DNA from: Paraburkholderia nodosa DSM 21604
Lineage (GTDB): Bacteria; Pseudomonadota; Gammaproteobacteria; Burkholderiales; Burkholderiaceae
Reading direction: 5' to 3'
DNA length: 64,000 bases
Assembly: GCF_000519185.1 (NCBI RefSeq)
Contig: NZ_JAFA01000008.1
Location: forward strand, 248,405-312,404
The translations under genes and the position numbers were made by a program. Position 1 is the first letter of the stretch, and the number at the start of each line of letters is the position of its first letter. Shown here piece after piece: positions 1 through 8,835 of this stretch. The notes beneath the pieces were generated by a model, which was not told the origin of the DNA, made no database searches, and saw only the letters and a list, made by a program, of their open reading frames with translations.

Positions 1-10
1 TGTCAGCCAT
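1..10 (-). CDS. 5' end of a divergent gene cut by the window edge
   Basis: On the minus strand an ATG at 10-8 follows a GGGAG ribosome-binding site seven bases upstream and opens Met-Ala-Asp before the window ends. It would be divergent from the SDR gene at 111. Only three codons are visible, so the product cannot be named. Confidence 0.4.
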
Positions 11-110
11 CGTGTCTCCCTTATGTGAATACGCGCGCCTTTGCCCGGGCGCGCCGACGTCCTAAGATACCTGAAACCGGGCCGCTGTAATCGACAGTGA
101 GACAAGCACC

Positions 111-839
111 ATGACGCAAAAGAAAGCCGTACTGGTAATCGGCGCAGGCGACGCCACCGGAGGCGCCATCGCGCGCCGCTTCGCACGCGAGGGCTACATT
201 GCATGCGTGACGCGCCGCAATGCCGACAAACTCGCGCCGCTCGTCGCGCAGATCGAAGCCGAGGGCGGCGAAGCGCACGCCTTCGGCTCGGACGCGCGCA
301 AGGAAGAGGACATGATCGCGCTGTTCGCGGACATCGAGACGCGCATCGCGCCCATTGAGGTGGCGATCTTCAACATCGGCGCGAATGTGCGCTTCGGCAT
401 TACCGAAACCACGGCGCGCGTCTATCACAAGGTCTGGGAAATGGCCTGTTTCGCCGGGTTCCTGATGGGCCGCGAAGCCGCAAAAGTCATGCTGCCGCGC
501 GAGCGCGGTTCGATCTTCTTCACGGGCGCCACCGCGAGCCTGCGCGGGCGCGAGGGCTTCGCGGCGTTCTCGGGCGCGAAGCACGCGCTGCGCGCCCTCG
601 CCCAGTCGATGGCGCGCGAACTCGGGCCGCAGGGCATTCACGTCGGGCAGATCATTGTCGATGGCGCGATCGACACCGAGTTCATCCGCGAGAATTTTCC
701 CGAACGCTACAAGCTCAAGGAACGCGACGGCATCCTGAACCCCGAGCACATCGCCGACGCCTACTGGACACTGCACCAGCAGCCGCGCGATGCCTGGACG
801 CACGAACTCGATCTGCGGCCGTGGCTGGAGCCATGGTGA
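111..839 (+). CDS. SDR-family oxidoreductase with non-canonical active site
   Basis: A 242-residue short-chain dehydrogenase/reductase. The Rossmann dinucleotide-binding loop is GAGDATGGA at residues 11-19, and the usual NAG-type motif appears as NIGAN near 88-92. The catalytic YxxxK is FSGAK at 153-157, so the Tyr is Phe, and the position 13 residues earlier, where the catalytic Ser normally sits, is Ala140. The Lys is kept. The protein may bind a nucleotide without classical hydride-transfer chemistry, or use another residue. It precedes exonuclease III by 83 bases on the same strand. The fold assignment is firm; the substrate is unknown. Confidence 0.85.
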   Translation: MTQKKAVLVIGAGDATGGAIARRFAREGYIACVTRRNADKLAPLVAQIEAEGGEAHAFGSDARKEEDMIALFADIETRIAPIEVAIFNIGANVRFGITETTARVYHKVWEMACFAGFLMGREAAKVMLPRERGSIFFTGATASLRGREGFAAFSGAKHALRALAQSMARELGPQGIHVGQIIVDGAIDTEFIRENFPERYKLKERDGILNPEHIADAYWTLHQQPRDAWTHELDLRPWLEPW

Positions 840-922
840 GGGAACTGTTGCCCGCTTTGCGAAGCAGGCGATAATGGCGCCGAAGTGCACCGAACGCACA
901 CCGTCACCCTATCGAGCCTCAC

Positions 923-1708
923 ATGAAAATCGCCACGTGGAACGTCAACTCCCTCAAGGTCCGTCTGCAGCACGTCATCGACTGGCTCAACGAGAGCAAG
1001 ACCGACGTGCTCTGCCTCCAGGAACTCAAGCTCACCGACGACAAGTTCCCGCGCGCCGATCTCGAGGCGCACGGCTATCGCAGCTGGTTCGCGGGCCAGA
1101 AGACCTATAACGGCGTGGGCATCCTCGTGCGCGAAGGCCTGTTCGTCGACGAAGCCACGGTCGTGCGCAACATTCCGGGCTTCGAAGATCCGCAGCAGCG
1201 CGTGATCGCCACGACCATCGGCGATGTGCGCGTGGTGAGCGCGTACTTCCCGAACGGCCAGGCGCCCGGCACCGAGAAGTTCGCGTACAAGCTGCAATGG
1301 CTCGACGCCATGCACGACTGGCTCGCGCAGGAGATGCAGCGCTACCCGAAGCTCGCGCTGCTCGGCGACTACAACATCGCGCCCGAAGACCGCGACGTGC
1401 ACGACCCGAAGGCCTGGGAAGGCCAGAACCTCGTCTCGCCCGAAGAGCGCGCGCAGTTTCGCCGCCTGATCGAACTGGGTTTCGTCGATGCGTTCCGCCA
1501 GTTCGAGCAGCCCGAAAAGCTCTTCACGTGGTGGGACTATCGCATGTTCGCGTTTCGCCGCAACGCGGGCTTGCGCATCGACCATATCCTGCTCTCACCC
1601 GCGCTTGCCGGGCACCTCACCGCGTGCGAAGTGGACAAGGTGCCGCGCAAGTGGGAACAGCCGTCCGATCACACGCCGGTGATCGCCACGCTCGATATCG
1701 CGGGCTGA
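923..1708 (+). CDS. xth: Exodeoxyribonuclease III
   Basis: A 261-residue Mg-dependent AP endonuclease and 3'-5' exonuclease of the EEP (endonuclease/exonuclease/phosphatase) superfamily, acting in base-excision repair. Visible catalytic elements are TWNVNS with Asn7, LQELK with metal ligand Glu34, GDYNIAP with Asp149 and Asn151, and the C-terminal SDH with Asp249 and His250. The length matches the ExoIII family. It lies downstream of the SDR gene and converges with the peptidase gene after a 9-base gap, leaving little room for a terminator. Confidence 0.95.
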   Translation: MKIATWNVNSLKVRLQHVIDWLNESKTDVLCLQELKLTDDKFPRADLEAHGYRSWFAGQKTYNGVGILVREGLFVDEATVVRNIPGFEDPQQRVIATTIGDVRVVSAYFPNGQAPGTEKFAYKLQWLDAMHDWLAQEMQRYPKLALLGDYNIAPEDRDVHDPKAWEGQNLVSPEERAQFRRLIELGFVDAFRQFEQPEKLFTWWDYRMFAFRRNAGLRIDHILLSPALAGHLTACEVDKVPRKWEQPSDHTPVIATLDIAG

Positions 1709-1717
1709 ACGCGAGCC

Positions 1718-3811
1718 TTACCAGTTCCCCGCGAGCGTGGTCCACAGAAAGCGATAAACGAGCGCGTCATACTCCGCGCGCTCGAGCGAATCGCTGCCGG
1801 GGCCGTGACCGCCTTCGGTGTTCTCCAGATACCAGACATTCGCGTGCCCCTGCTGCTCCATGCGCGCGACCATCTTGCGCGCGTGCGAGGGATGCACGCG
1901 GTCATCGCTCGTCGAAGTCGTGAACAGCGACGGCGGATACACGACACCTGGCTTCACATGGTGGTAGGGCGAATAGCCAGCCAGCGCGCGCGATTCTTCG
2001 TCATCCTCAGGATCGCCATATTCGTCGATCCATGACGCACCCGCATGCAGCAGCGGGTAGCGCTGCATGTCGAGCAGCGGCACCTCGCACACCACGGCGC
2101 CAAACAACTCGGGACGCTGCACCATGCACGCGCCCACGAGCAGCCCGCCGTTGCTGCCGCCCTTGATGCCCAGTTGCGCGGCGCTCGTATAGCCATCGGC
2201 AATCAACTGTTCGGCCACCGCGATGAAGTCGTCGAACGAGCGCTGGCGACGCTCGCGCTGGGCCTCGACGTGCCAGGCGGTGCCGTACTCGCCGCCGCCG
2301 CGAATGTGCGCGATTGCCACCACACCGCCCTGCTCCAGCCAGCCGATGCCCGAGCCCACGAGATATTGCGGCGTGAGCGCGATTGCGAAACCGCCGTAGC
2401 CCGTAAGCAGGCACGGCGACGCCTTGCGTGACTCGCCTTCGAGCACGGCCTTCGGGCCAACTACGGTGAACGGTACGCTCGTGCCATCCGCCGAGCGCGC
2501 GTGCGAGCGGATGACCGTGAGCGGCCCGGAATCGAACTGCGTGGGCCAGCGGTCGAGCAATTCCCACTGCTGGAGATCGGTTTGCGCGAGATCGGCGAGC
2601 CAGTATTCGGGCGGCAGCAGGTAATCGTCGACGTCGACGAATACCTCGTCGTTGAGCGTGTCTTCGATGGGCGAGACATCCACCTGCGAACTCGCACGCG
2701 CAGGGAACAGGCGCGACTCCCAGCGCCACGCGCTACCTTCCTGGTGCGGCTGCCAGAGCATCGTGCGGCTCTCGACATCGTCGAGCCAGGAGACGATCAA
2801 GACGTTTTGCGTATTGGTCCAGTCGCATGCCGACGTAACCGGCGTGGGCGTGAAGAGCGTCGTAAACGCGCGCTCGCCCGCGAGGAAAGCGTCTTCGCGG
2901 ATCACGAGCAACGCACCGCCCTTGTACGCGACACCCGAAACGCTCCAGTCGAGCCGCGGTTCGAGCAGCAGCCAGCCGTGCCACGCGCCGACCGAGACAT
3001 GCGTAGGCACGTCGTACACCTGCCAGGCGCCACGCCCATCGAGACGATAGGTGTATGAATCGAAGAAGTCGACGCTGCGCACCACGTCGTGGCGCTTCTC
3101 GACCGGATCGTAGTCGCCCTCCACGCTGATGTCGCCGAACTCGCCGCTGAACACCACGGGCGCGTCGGCGAGCGCGGTGCCGCGCGTCCAGCGGCGCACC
3201 TCGCGCGGATAGCCCGAGCGCGTGAGCATCTTCTTGCCGCTCTTGCCGCCCGCGTCCCATCCCAGGTACACGGTATCGCGATCGATCCACGAAATGATGT
3301 GCTTGCCTTCCTTCGCAATGGCGAAGCCATCGTCGAGGAATTCGCGCTTCACGATGTCGAACTCGCGCACGATGACCGCGTCGGAGCCGCCATCGGAAAG
3401 CTGGATCAGCGCGCGGTCGCCATCCGGGTAGAGGATGTCGATGCCCGCGCACACCCATGGCATGCCCTCTTTCGCGCCGAGCGCGTCGAAGTCGATCAGC
3501 GTTTGCCACTGCGGCTTGTGGGCGCGCCAGTCGGCCCAGAGCGCGCGGCGCCACAGTCCCTTGGGATTGTCCTCGTCCTCCCAGAGGTCGTAGGCCCACT
3601 CCTGCCAGCGGCTCGGGATCACGGGCCGCTCGCGCGGCAAGTAGGCCTGGGCGAGGCGCGTTTCGAGCGCCTCGAAACGCGCACCGCCCTGCCACGCGGC
3701 GCGCGTGCGTGCGTTCTGCGATTCGACCCAGGCCATGACGGCAGGGTCGTCGAGCGATTCGAGCGAAAGGAAAGGATCGGCCTCGGTGGGCCAGGGAGAA
3801 GTCACAGGCAT
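1718..3811 (-). CDS. Prolyl oligopeptidase family serine peptidase (S9)
   Basis: A 697-residue S9 peptidase: an N-terminal beta-propeller of about 410 residues that gates access, then an alpha/beta-hydrolase domain. The catalytic triad can be placed: Ser553 in GGSNGG, Asp637 in DDRVHP and His669 in GGHGPG. The family cleaves short proline-containing peptides. No signal peptide is evident, so it is probably cytoplasmic. It lies 117 bases downstream of ntrC on the same strand and may or may not share its transcript. The closest subgroup is the PREPL/S9A type, such as the family of E. coli protease II relatives; substrate preference is not visible. Confidence 0.9.
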   Translation of the reverse strand: MPVTSPWPTEADPFLSLESLDDPAVMAWVESQNARTRAAWQGGARFEALETRLAQAYLPRERPVIPSRWQEWAYDLWEDEDNPKGLWRRALWADWRAHKPQWQTLIDFDALGAKEGMPWVCAGIDILYPDGDRALIQLSDGGSDAVIVREFDIVKREFLDDGFAIAKEGKHIISWIDRDTVYLGWDAGGKSGKKMLTRSGYPREVRRWTRGTALADAPVVFSGEFGDISVEGDYDPVEKRHDVVRSVDFFDSYTYRLDGRGAWQVYDVPTHVSVGAWHGWLLLEPRLDWSVSGVAYKGGALLVIREDAFLAGERAFTTLFTPTPVTSACDWTNTQNVLIVSWLDDVESRTMLWQPHQEGSAWRWESRLFPARASSQVDVSPIEDTLNDEVFVDVDDYLLPPEYWLADLAQTDLQQWELLDRWPTQFDSGPLTVIRSHARSADGTSVPFTVVGPKAVLEGESRKASPCLLTGYGGFAIALTPQYLVGSGIGWLEQGGVVAIAHIRGGGEYGTAWHVEAQRERRQRSFDDFIAVAEQLIADGYTSAAQLGIKGGSNGGLLVGACMVQRPELFGAVVCEVPLLDMQRYPLLHAGASWIDEYGDPEDDEESRALAGYSPYHHVKPGVVYPPSLFTTSTSDDRVHPSHARKMVARMEQQGHANVWYLENTEGGHGPGSDSLERAEYDALVYRFLWTTLAGNW

Positions 3812-3928
3812 GATCGGTCGTCGACAGGAAAACAGCGTCGATTATGCCCTGTGTGCGCGCCGGTGCACTGCGCATCGGGCCGACTCGCGTTGCGCGAGGC
3901 CGGCCCGATGCCACCTGCTAATCCACGC

Positions 3929-5512
3929 TCATTCCAGATTGAGTTCCTGGATCTTGCGCGTGATGGTATTGCGGCCGATGCCAAGACGCTCGGCCGCCTC
4001 GACCTTGCGCCCGCGCGTGAAGTCGAGCGCCTCGCGGATCACGGCGGCTTCGAAGCGGCGCGAGAGTTCGTCCATGACATCGGCGCTGTTTTCGCGCAAG
4101 AGACGCGCGACTTCCGTGCGCAGACCGCTCTCCCACACGCTCAGCGGCGAGACAGCGGCAGCGGTGCCGTTGGACGCGCCGAACGCCGGCGTCCCGAACA
4201 CCACGCCGCCCGAGACGCCGCCGAGCGCGCCGGGCAAGCCCGCGCCCGCCACGCCACCCGCAACCGGCGACATGCCGCCCGCGCCATTGGTCGCCGCGCC
4301 CGCTTCGGAAGCGGCCGAAGCCTCAGCGAGATGCACCGCCGCACCCGCCGAGCCGTGCGCAGGCACGAGGTCAGGTGGCAGATCCTTGATCTCGACGGTC
4401 TGCGCGGGCGCCATCACGGTGAGCCAGTTCGCGAGATTCTCGAGCTGGCGCACATTGCCCGGAAACGGCAGCGCCGACATCCACGCAAGCGCCTCGTCCG
4501 ACACGCGCTTGGGCTCCACGCCCAGCTCGCGCGCGCTTTTCTGGAGGAAGTGGCGCGCGAGCAGCGGAATGTCCTCGCTGCGCTCGCGCAGCGCAGGCAA
4601 ACGCAGGCGAATCACGTTGAGCCGGTGATACAAGTCCTCGCGGAACAGCCCCTGGCGCACGCGCGTTTCGAGGTTCTGGTGCGTCGCGGCGATCACGCGC
4701 ACGTTCGCACGCAGCGGGTTGTGCCCGCCCACCCGGTAGAACTGCCCATCAGAGAGCACACGCAAGAGACGCGTTTGCAGGTCGAACGGCATGTCGCCGA
4801 TTTCGTCGAGGAACAGCGTGCCGTTCTCGGCCTGCTCGAAGCGGCCCTGGCGCATGGCCTGCGCGCCGGTGAACGCGCCACGTTCGTGGCCGAACAGTTC
4901 GGATTCCAGAAGATCCTTCGGGATCGCCGCGGTGTTCAGCGCGATGAACGGCCCGTTCGCGCGTGGGCTATGTCGGTGCAAGGCGCGCGCGACAAGCTCC
5001 TTTCCGGTGCCAGACTCGCCGGTGATGAGCACGGTCGCCGCCGAATGCGAAAGCCGCCCGATGGCGCGGAACATGTCCTGCATGGCCGGCGCCTGGCCGA
5101 GCATCTCGGGCGCTTCGGCGGGACGCTCGTCCCACTGTTGCTCGCCGCGCATGCTTTCGTCCACGGCGCGGCGAATCAGCTCGACGGCCTTGTCGACGTC
5201 GAACGGCTTGGCGAGATACTCGAACGCGCCGCCCTGAAACGCGGCGACCGCGCTGTCGAGGTCGGAGAACGCCGTCATGATGATGACGGGCAAGCCCGGC
5301 ACGCGCTCACGCACGGTTTGCAGCAGCTCGAGGCCCGAGCCGCCCGGCATGCGGATGTCGGAGACGAGCACCTGCGGGCTGTCGTGGTCGAGCGCGCTCG
5401 CGGCTTCGCGCACGTTCGAAAAGCTGCGGGTGGCGAAGTTCTCGCGGGCAAGGGCCTTTTCGAGCACCCAGCGTATCGATTGGTCGTCGTCTACTATCCA
5501 GATCGGCTTCAT
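3929..5512 (-). CDS. ntrC: Nitrogen regulation response regulator NtrC
   Basis: A 527-residue sigma-54 enhancer-binding protein. The receiver domain comes first, with phospho-acceptor Asp52 in VSDIRMP. The AAA+ domain carries Walker A GESGTGKE and the sigma-54-contacting GAFTGA loop. The C-terminus ends in a Fis-type helix-turn-helix (ERLGIGRNTITRKIQ). A Gly/Ala-rich linker of about 70 residues between the AAA+ and DNA-binding domains makes it longer than the roughly 470-residue enterobacterial protein. The start codon is 66 bases after the ntrB stop. It is expected to activate glnA, whose upstream region in this window contains matching boxes. Confidence 0.96.
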   Translation of the reverse strand: MKPIWIVDDDQSIRWVLEKALARENFATRSFSNVREAASALDHDSPQVLVSDIRMPGGSGLELLQTVRERVPGLPVIIMTAFSDLDSAVAAFQGGAFEYLAKPFDVDKAVELIRRAVDESMRGEQQWDERPAEAPEMLGQAPAMQDMFRAIGRLSHSAATVLITGESGTGKELVARALHRHSPRANGPFIALNTAAIPKDLLESELFGHERGAFTGAQAMRQGRFEQAENGTLFLDEIGDMPFDLQTRLLRVLSDGQFYRVGGHNPLRANVRVIAATHQNLETRVRQGLFREDLYHRLNVIRLRLPALRERSEDIPLLARHFLQKSARELGVEPKRVSDEALAWMSALPFPGNVRQLENLANWLTVMAPAQTVEIKDLPPDLVPAHGSAGAAVHLAEASAASEAGAATNGAGGMSPVAGGVAGAGLPGALGGVSGGVVFGTPAFGASNGTAAAVSPLSVWESGLRTEVARLLRENSADVMDELSRRFEAAVIREALDFTRGRKVEAAERLGIGRNTITRKIQELNLE

Positions 5513-5578
5513 AAGATCGGTCAGAAGTCCTGGTGGCGTGCGGTATCAGTAAATCCAGATTCAGGTTTAGCTATCGAT

Positions 5579-6721
5579 TCAACTATCGAGCGGCAGCAAT
5601 ATCTGAAACTCGGTGTGGCCCGGCCGGCTATCCACTTCGATGAGTCCGTCGTGCTGCTGCACGAACGTCTGCGCGAGCGTGAGGCCGAGACCGCTGCCAT
5701 CCTCGCGTCCGGAGACGAGCGGATAGAAGATGCGGTCGCGAATATCCTCGGGAATGCCGGGTCCGTTGTCAGTGATATGCAAGTCCAGTGCCAGCTTGCA
5801 CAAGCGTTTGGAAATCGTGACCTTGCGCGCAATGCGCGTGCGCAATTCAATGCGCGCGTCGCCCTGCGAAATGCGCTCGCGCAGCGCCTGCGCCGCATTG
5901 CGCACGATGTTCAGCAGTGCCTGGATCAACTGCTCCTTGTCGCCGCGCAGGTCGGGCACGCTCACGTCGTAGTCGCGCTCGATGGTGAGGCCGCGCGGAA
6001 ATTCCGCGAGGATCACGGCGCGCACGCGCTCGCACACTTCGTGAATATTCACGTCACCGACGATATGCGGATGCCGGTGCGGCTCCAGCAGCCGGTCGAC
6101 GAGCGTCTGCAGGCGGTCCGACTCCTTGATGATCACCTGCGTGTACTCGCGCAGTTCGTCGCGCTCCAGCGCGCCGAGTTCGAATTCGAGCAGCTGCGCC
6201 GCGCCGCGAATACCGCCGAGCGGGTTCTTGATCTCGTGCGCGAGATTGCGGATCAGATGCTTGTTCACCGCGGTGAGGTCGTGAATGCGCTCCTCGCGGT
6301 CGCTGCGCAGGTGCCGCTCGTTCTCGAAGAGTTCGAGCAGCACGTAATCGGGCGAGCTTTCGAGAAAACCCACGACCGCATGCACGTTCAGCGGTTCGCG
6401 TCCGGGGCGTTCCAGCGAAGCGTCGAGCCGCGTCGCGTGAAAGCGATGCTCGGCGATCGATGCGATCGTCGAGAGCAGTTCGTCCGCATTCGAGAAGAGA
6501 TCGGACCACGCCATCTGCGCGAGTTGACGGCGCGAGAGATCGAGCATCGCCTCCGCCGAAGGATTCGCGAAGGCGACACGCAGCGTGCGCTTGTCGAGCA
6601 CGAGCACGACCGTGGGCAGCGCCTCGAAGCCGGGCAACAGGCCCGACTCGACGAGCGGCGCGTCGTCGGAGAGCGGTTCGGCGTGGCCCTTTCTTGCCTT
6701 GATCAGATTCTTGAGCACCAT
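5579..6721 (-). CDS. ntrB: Nitrogen regulation sensor kinase NtrB
   Basis: A 380-residue cytoplasmic two-component kinase. An N-terminal PAS domain covers roughly residues 25-130. The dimerisation domain holds phospho-acceptor His162 in AHEIKNP. The HATPase domain shows an N box (NIVRNAAQAL), a G1 box (DNGPGIP) and GSGLGL. There are no membrane segments. It phosphorylates NtrC under nitrogen limitation and, by family knowledge, responds to PII proteins. It is cotranscribed with ntrC and lies downstream of glnA, from which it is separated by a terminator and three 12-bp repeats. Confidence 0.96.
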   Translation of the reverse strand: MVLKNLIKARKGHAEPLSDDAPLVESGLLPGFEALPTVVLVLDKRTLRVAFANPSAEAMLDLSRRQLAQMAWSDLFSNADELLSTIASIAEHRFHATRLDASLERPGREPLNVHAVVGFLESSPDYVLLELFENERHLRSDREERIHDLTAVNKHLIRNLAHEIKNPLGGIRGAAQLLEFELGALERDELREYTQVIIKESDRLQTLVDRLLEPHRHPHIVGDVNIHEVCERVRAVILAEFPRGLTIERDYDVSVPDLRGDKEQLIQALLNIVRNAAQALRERISQGDARIELRTRIARKVTISKRLCKLALDLHITDNGPGIPEDIRDRIFYPLVSGREDGSGLGLTLAQTFVQQHDGLIEVDSRPGHTEFQILLPLDS

Positions 6722-6775
6722 GTTTCAGGCCGGCCGCCATGCGGCGCACCAGCAACGGTCCTGGTCGTTAATTCT

Positions 6776-6811
6776 GGTCAATACGCTGGTCAACAAGCGG
6801 GTCAATACGCC
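6776..6811. repeat. Three 12-bp tandem repeats upstream of ntrB
   Basis: Units GGTCAATACGCT, GGTCAACAAGCG and GGTCAATACGCC start at 6776, 6788 and 6800, an exact 12-base period. They lie in the glnA-ntrB gap, 55-90 bases upstream of the ntrB start. They may be a protein-binding array or a chance expansion; no function is established. Confidence 0.6.
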
Positions 6812-6840
6812 TCGTCGACAAGCGACAAGGCGGCCCAACG

Positions 6841-6866
6841 AAAAAGGGACGGCACCGCCGTCCCTT
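6841..6866 (-). terminator. Rho-independent terminator after glnA
   Basis: A perfect 10-bp stem (AAGGGACGGC, loop of three, GCCGTCCCTT) is followed on the minus strand by TTTTTC. It lies 87 bases downstream of the glnA stop and would partly insulate ntrBC from glnA transcription. Confidence 0.9.
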
Positions 6867-6952
6867 GGAGACCCAACGCGCACGCGTCCTGCGAGTCGAA
6901 GAAACTGAACCGGCGCTTCGCTGTGTAGCGTGCAGCGAAGCGCCATCGCCAA

Positions 6953-8368
6953 TTACAGCGAGTAGTACAGTTCGAACTCGACCGGGTGCGTGGTCATACG
7001 CACGCGTTGCAGTTCGCTTTCCTTGAGCGCGAGGTACGCGTCGATCATGCCGTCGGTGAACACACCACCGCGCGTCAGGAACTCGCGATCCTTGTCGAGC
7101 GCGTCGAGCGCCTGGTCGAGGCCGGCGCAAACGGTCGGGATCTTTGCATCCTCTTCCGGCGGCAGGTCGTACAGGTTCTTGTCGGCGGCTTCGCCCGGGT
7201 GGATCTTGTTCTGCACGCCGTCCAGACCTGCCATCATCAGTGCCGAGAAGCACAGGTACGGGTTGGCGAGCGGATCCGGGAAGCGCGTTTCGATACGGCG
7301 GCCCTTCGGGTTCGACACGTGCGGAATACGGATCGATGCCGAACGGTTGCGTGCCGAGTAAGCGAGCTTGACCGGCGCTTCGAAGTGCGGAACGAGACGC
7401 TTGTACGAGTTCGTGCCCGGGTTCGTGATGGCGTTCAGCGCGCGAGCGTGCTTGATGATGCCGCCGATGTAGAACAGCGCGAATTCCGACAGACCTGCGT
7501 AGCCATTACCCGCGAACAGGTTCTGGCCGTCCTTCCAGATCGACTGGTGAACGTGCATGCCCGAACCGTTGTCGCCGACGACCGGCTTCGGCATGAACGT
7601 CGCCGTCTTGCCGTACGTGTGCGCCACGTTGTGGACGATGTACTTCAGTTGCTGCGTCCAGTCCGCGCGCTGAACCAGCGTCGAGAACTTCGTGCCGATT
7701 TCGTTCTGGCCCTGGCCCGCCACTTCGTGGTGGTGCACTTCGACCGGGATGCCGATCTGCTCGAGCAGCAGACACATTTCCGAGCGGATGTCCTGGAACG
7801 TGTCGACCGGCGCGACCGGGAAGTAGCCGCCCTTCGTGCCCGGACGGTGACCCGTGTTGCCGCCTTCGATTTCGCGGCCCGACGACCACGGTGCTTCATC
7901 CGAGCCGATCTTCACGAAGCAGCCCGACTGATCCGTGTTCCACTGGATCGAATCGAAAATGAAGAATTCCGGCTCCGGACCGAAGAAGGCGGTGTCGCCC
8001 AGGCCCGTGCTCTTCAGGTAGGCCTCAGCGCGCTTGGCGAGCGAACGCGGGTCGCGCTCGTAGCCCTTGCCGTCGGCCGGCTCGACCACGTCGCAGGTCA
8101 GCACGAGCGTCGATTCTTCGTAGAACGGGTCGATGAAGGCCGTGTTCGGGTCCGGCACGAGCAGCATGTCCGAGGCTTCGATGCCCTTCCAGCCGGCGAT
8201 CGACGAACCGTCAAACGCATGACCCGACTCGAACTTGTCTTCGTCGAATGCCGACAGCGGAACCGAAACGTGCTGCTCCTTGCCGCGCGTGTCCGTGAAG
8301 CGGAAGTCGACAAACTTGACGTCTTCGTCCTTGACGAGTTGCATGACGTCGGCCACGGATTTACTCAT
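6953..8368 (-). CDS. glnA: Type I glutamine synthetase
   Basis: A 471-residue GSI-beta enzyme that condenses glutamate and ammonia to glutamine with ATP; it forms a cytoplasmic dodecamer. Family signatures include DGSSIAGW, the ATP-binding [12 protein letters not shown] stretch and the adenylylation loop NLYDLPPEE, with Tyr400 as the expected adenylylated residue. The length equals that of proteobacterial GlnA. It is the first gene of the nitrogen-control cluster. A sigma-54 promoter and three NtrC-like boxes upstream indicate control by NtrB/NtrC. Confidence 0.98.
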   Translation of the reverse strand: MSKSVADVMQLVKDEDVKFVDFRFTDTRGKEQHVSVPLSAFDEDKFESGHAFDGSSIAGWKGIEASDMLLVPDPNTAFIDPFYEESTLVLTCDVVEPADGKGYERDPRSLAKRAEAYLKSTGLGDTAFFGPEPEFFIFDSIQWNTDQSGCFVKIGSDEAPWSSGREIEGGNTGHRPGTKGGYFPVAPVDTFQDIRSEMCLLLEQIGIPVEVHHHEVAGQGQNEIGTKFSTLVQRADWTQQLKYIVHNVAHTYGKTATFMPKPVVGDNGSGMHVHQSIWKDGQNLFAGNGYAGLSEFALFYIGGIIKHARALNAITNPGTNSYKRLVPHFEAPVKLAYSARNRSASIRIPHVSNPKGRRIETRFPDPLANPYLCFSALMMAGLDGVQNKIHPGEAADKNLYDLPPEEDAKIPTVCAGLDQALDALDKDREFLTRGGVFTDGMIDAYLALKESELQRVRMTTHPVEFELYYSL

Positions 8369-8504
8369 AACCTATTCTCCTGATTAACGATTTCGGCGAA
8401 CGCTGCCGCCGTCCCAATCTTGTTGATCCCCGCCGGCCGCCTCCTTCCCAGGTCTGTCCTGCTTGACCTCGGCTGGCCGGCTGCGAATCGATCGAGACGT
8501 ATAA

Positions 8505-8520
8505 AGCAGCTTCCGTGCCA
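8505..8520 (-). promoter_or_regulatory. Sigma-54 promoter of glnA
   Basis: Read on the minus strand the site is TGGCAC-GGAAG-CTGCT, against the consensus TGGCAC-N5-TTGCT. It keeps the invariant GG and GC dinucleotides with correct spacing. Transcription should start near 8494, giving a leader of about 125 bases before the glnA ATG. Confidence 0.88.
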
Positions 8521-8619
8521 TGCATGCGCCAACGTGGCGCAAAACCCTTTCGCGACACGCACTTGGAGTCAAAAATCGTGCGCCGCGCTTTGGTGGAGCC
8601 GCCAGCGTGGCGGCTCATC

Positions 8620-8636
8620 GGCACCAAATTCGTGCA
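8620..8636. promoter_or_regulatory. NtrC-binding box 1 (strongest)
   Basis: GGCACCAAATTCGTGCA matches the palindromic consensus TGCACCAAAATGGTGCA at 14 of 17 positions. It lies about 100 bases upstream of the sigma-54 -24 element, a usual enhancer distance. Confidence 0.8.
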
Positions 8637-8660
8637 CTCCCGAATTTGGCGCGCGAATCT

Positions 8661-8677
8661 CTCTTCATTATGGTGCA
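8661..8677. promoter_or_regulatory. NtrC-binding box 2 (one perfect half-site)
   Basis: The right half is a perfect TGGTGCA; overall 11 of 17 positions match the NtrC consensus. Its centre is 41 bases from that of box 1, close to four helical turns, as expected for cooperative oligomer binding. Confidence 0.6.
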
Positions 8678-8689
8678 AAACACCTCTTA

Positions 8690-8706
8690 TGCACCATTTC
8701 AATGCA
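8690..8706. promoter_or_regulatory. NtrC-binding box 3 (one perfect half-site)
   Basis: TGCACCATTTCAATGCA has a perfect left half and 11 of 17 matches overall. It is 29 bases from box 2. Together with box 2 it forms an inverted pair of perfect half-sites 12 bases apart. It lies about 130 bases upstream of the rhodanese gene, so it could affect either direction. Confidence 0.6.
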
Positions 8707-8835
8707 TCCCGCCCTTTGTACCGGCCCAAGCATCGCGCTGATACGGTTTCGCCTTGTCCCGGACCGTCCTACCCGCTCCGTCCCCGCGCGCTAGAATGGT
8801 TTTTTGGTCCAACGCGAAACAGGAGATCCGTTGTC

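Noticed and set aside
3089..6928. A plus-strand open frame of about 1280 codons antisense to the peptidase, ntrC and ntrB
   Set aside because: It mirrors three well-supported genes, spans their gaps and has an Arg/Ala/His-rich composition typical of antisense frames in GC-rich DNA.
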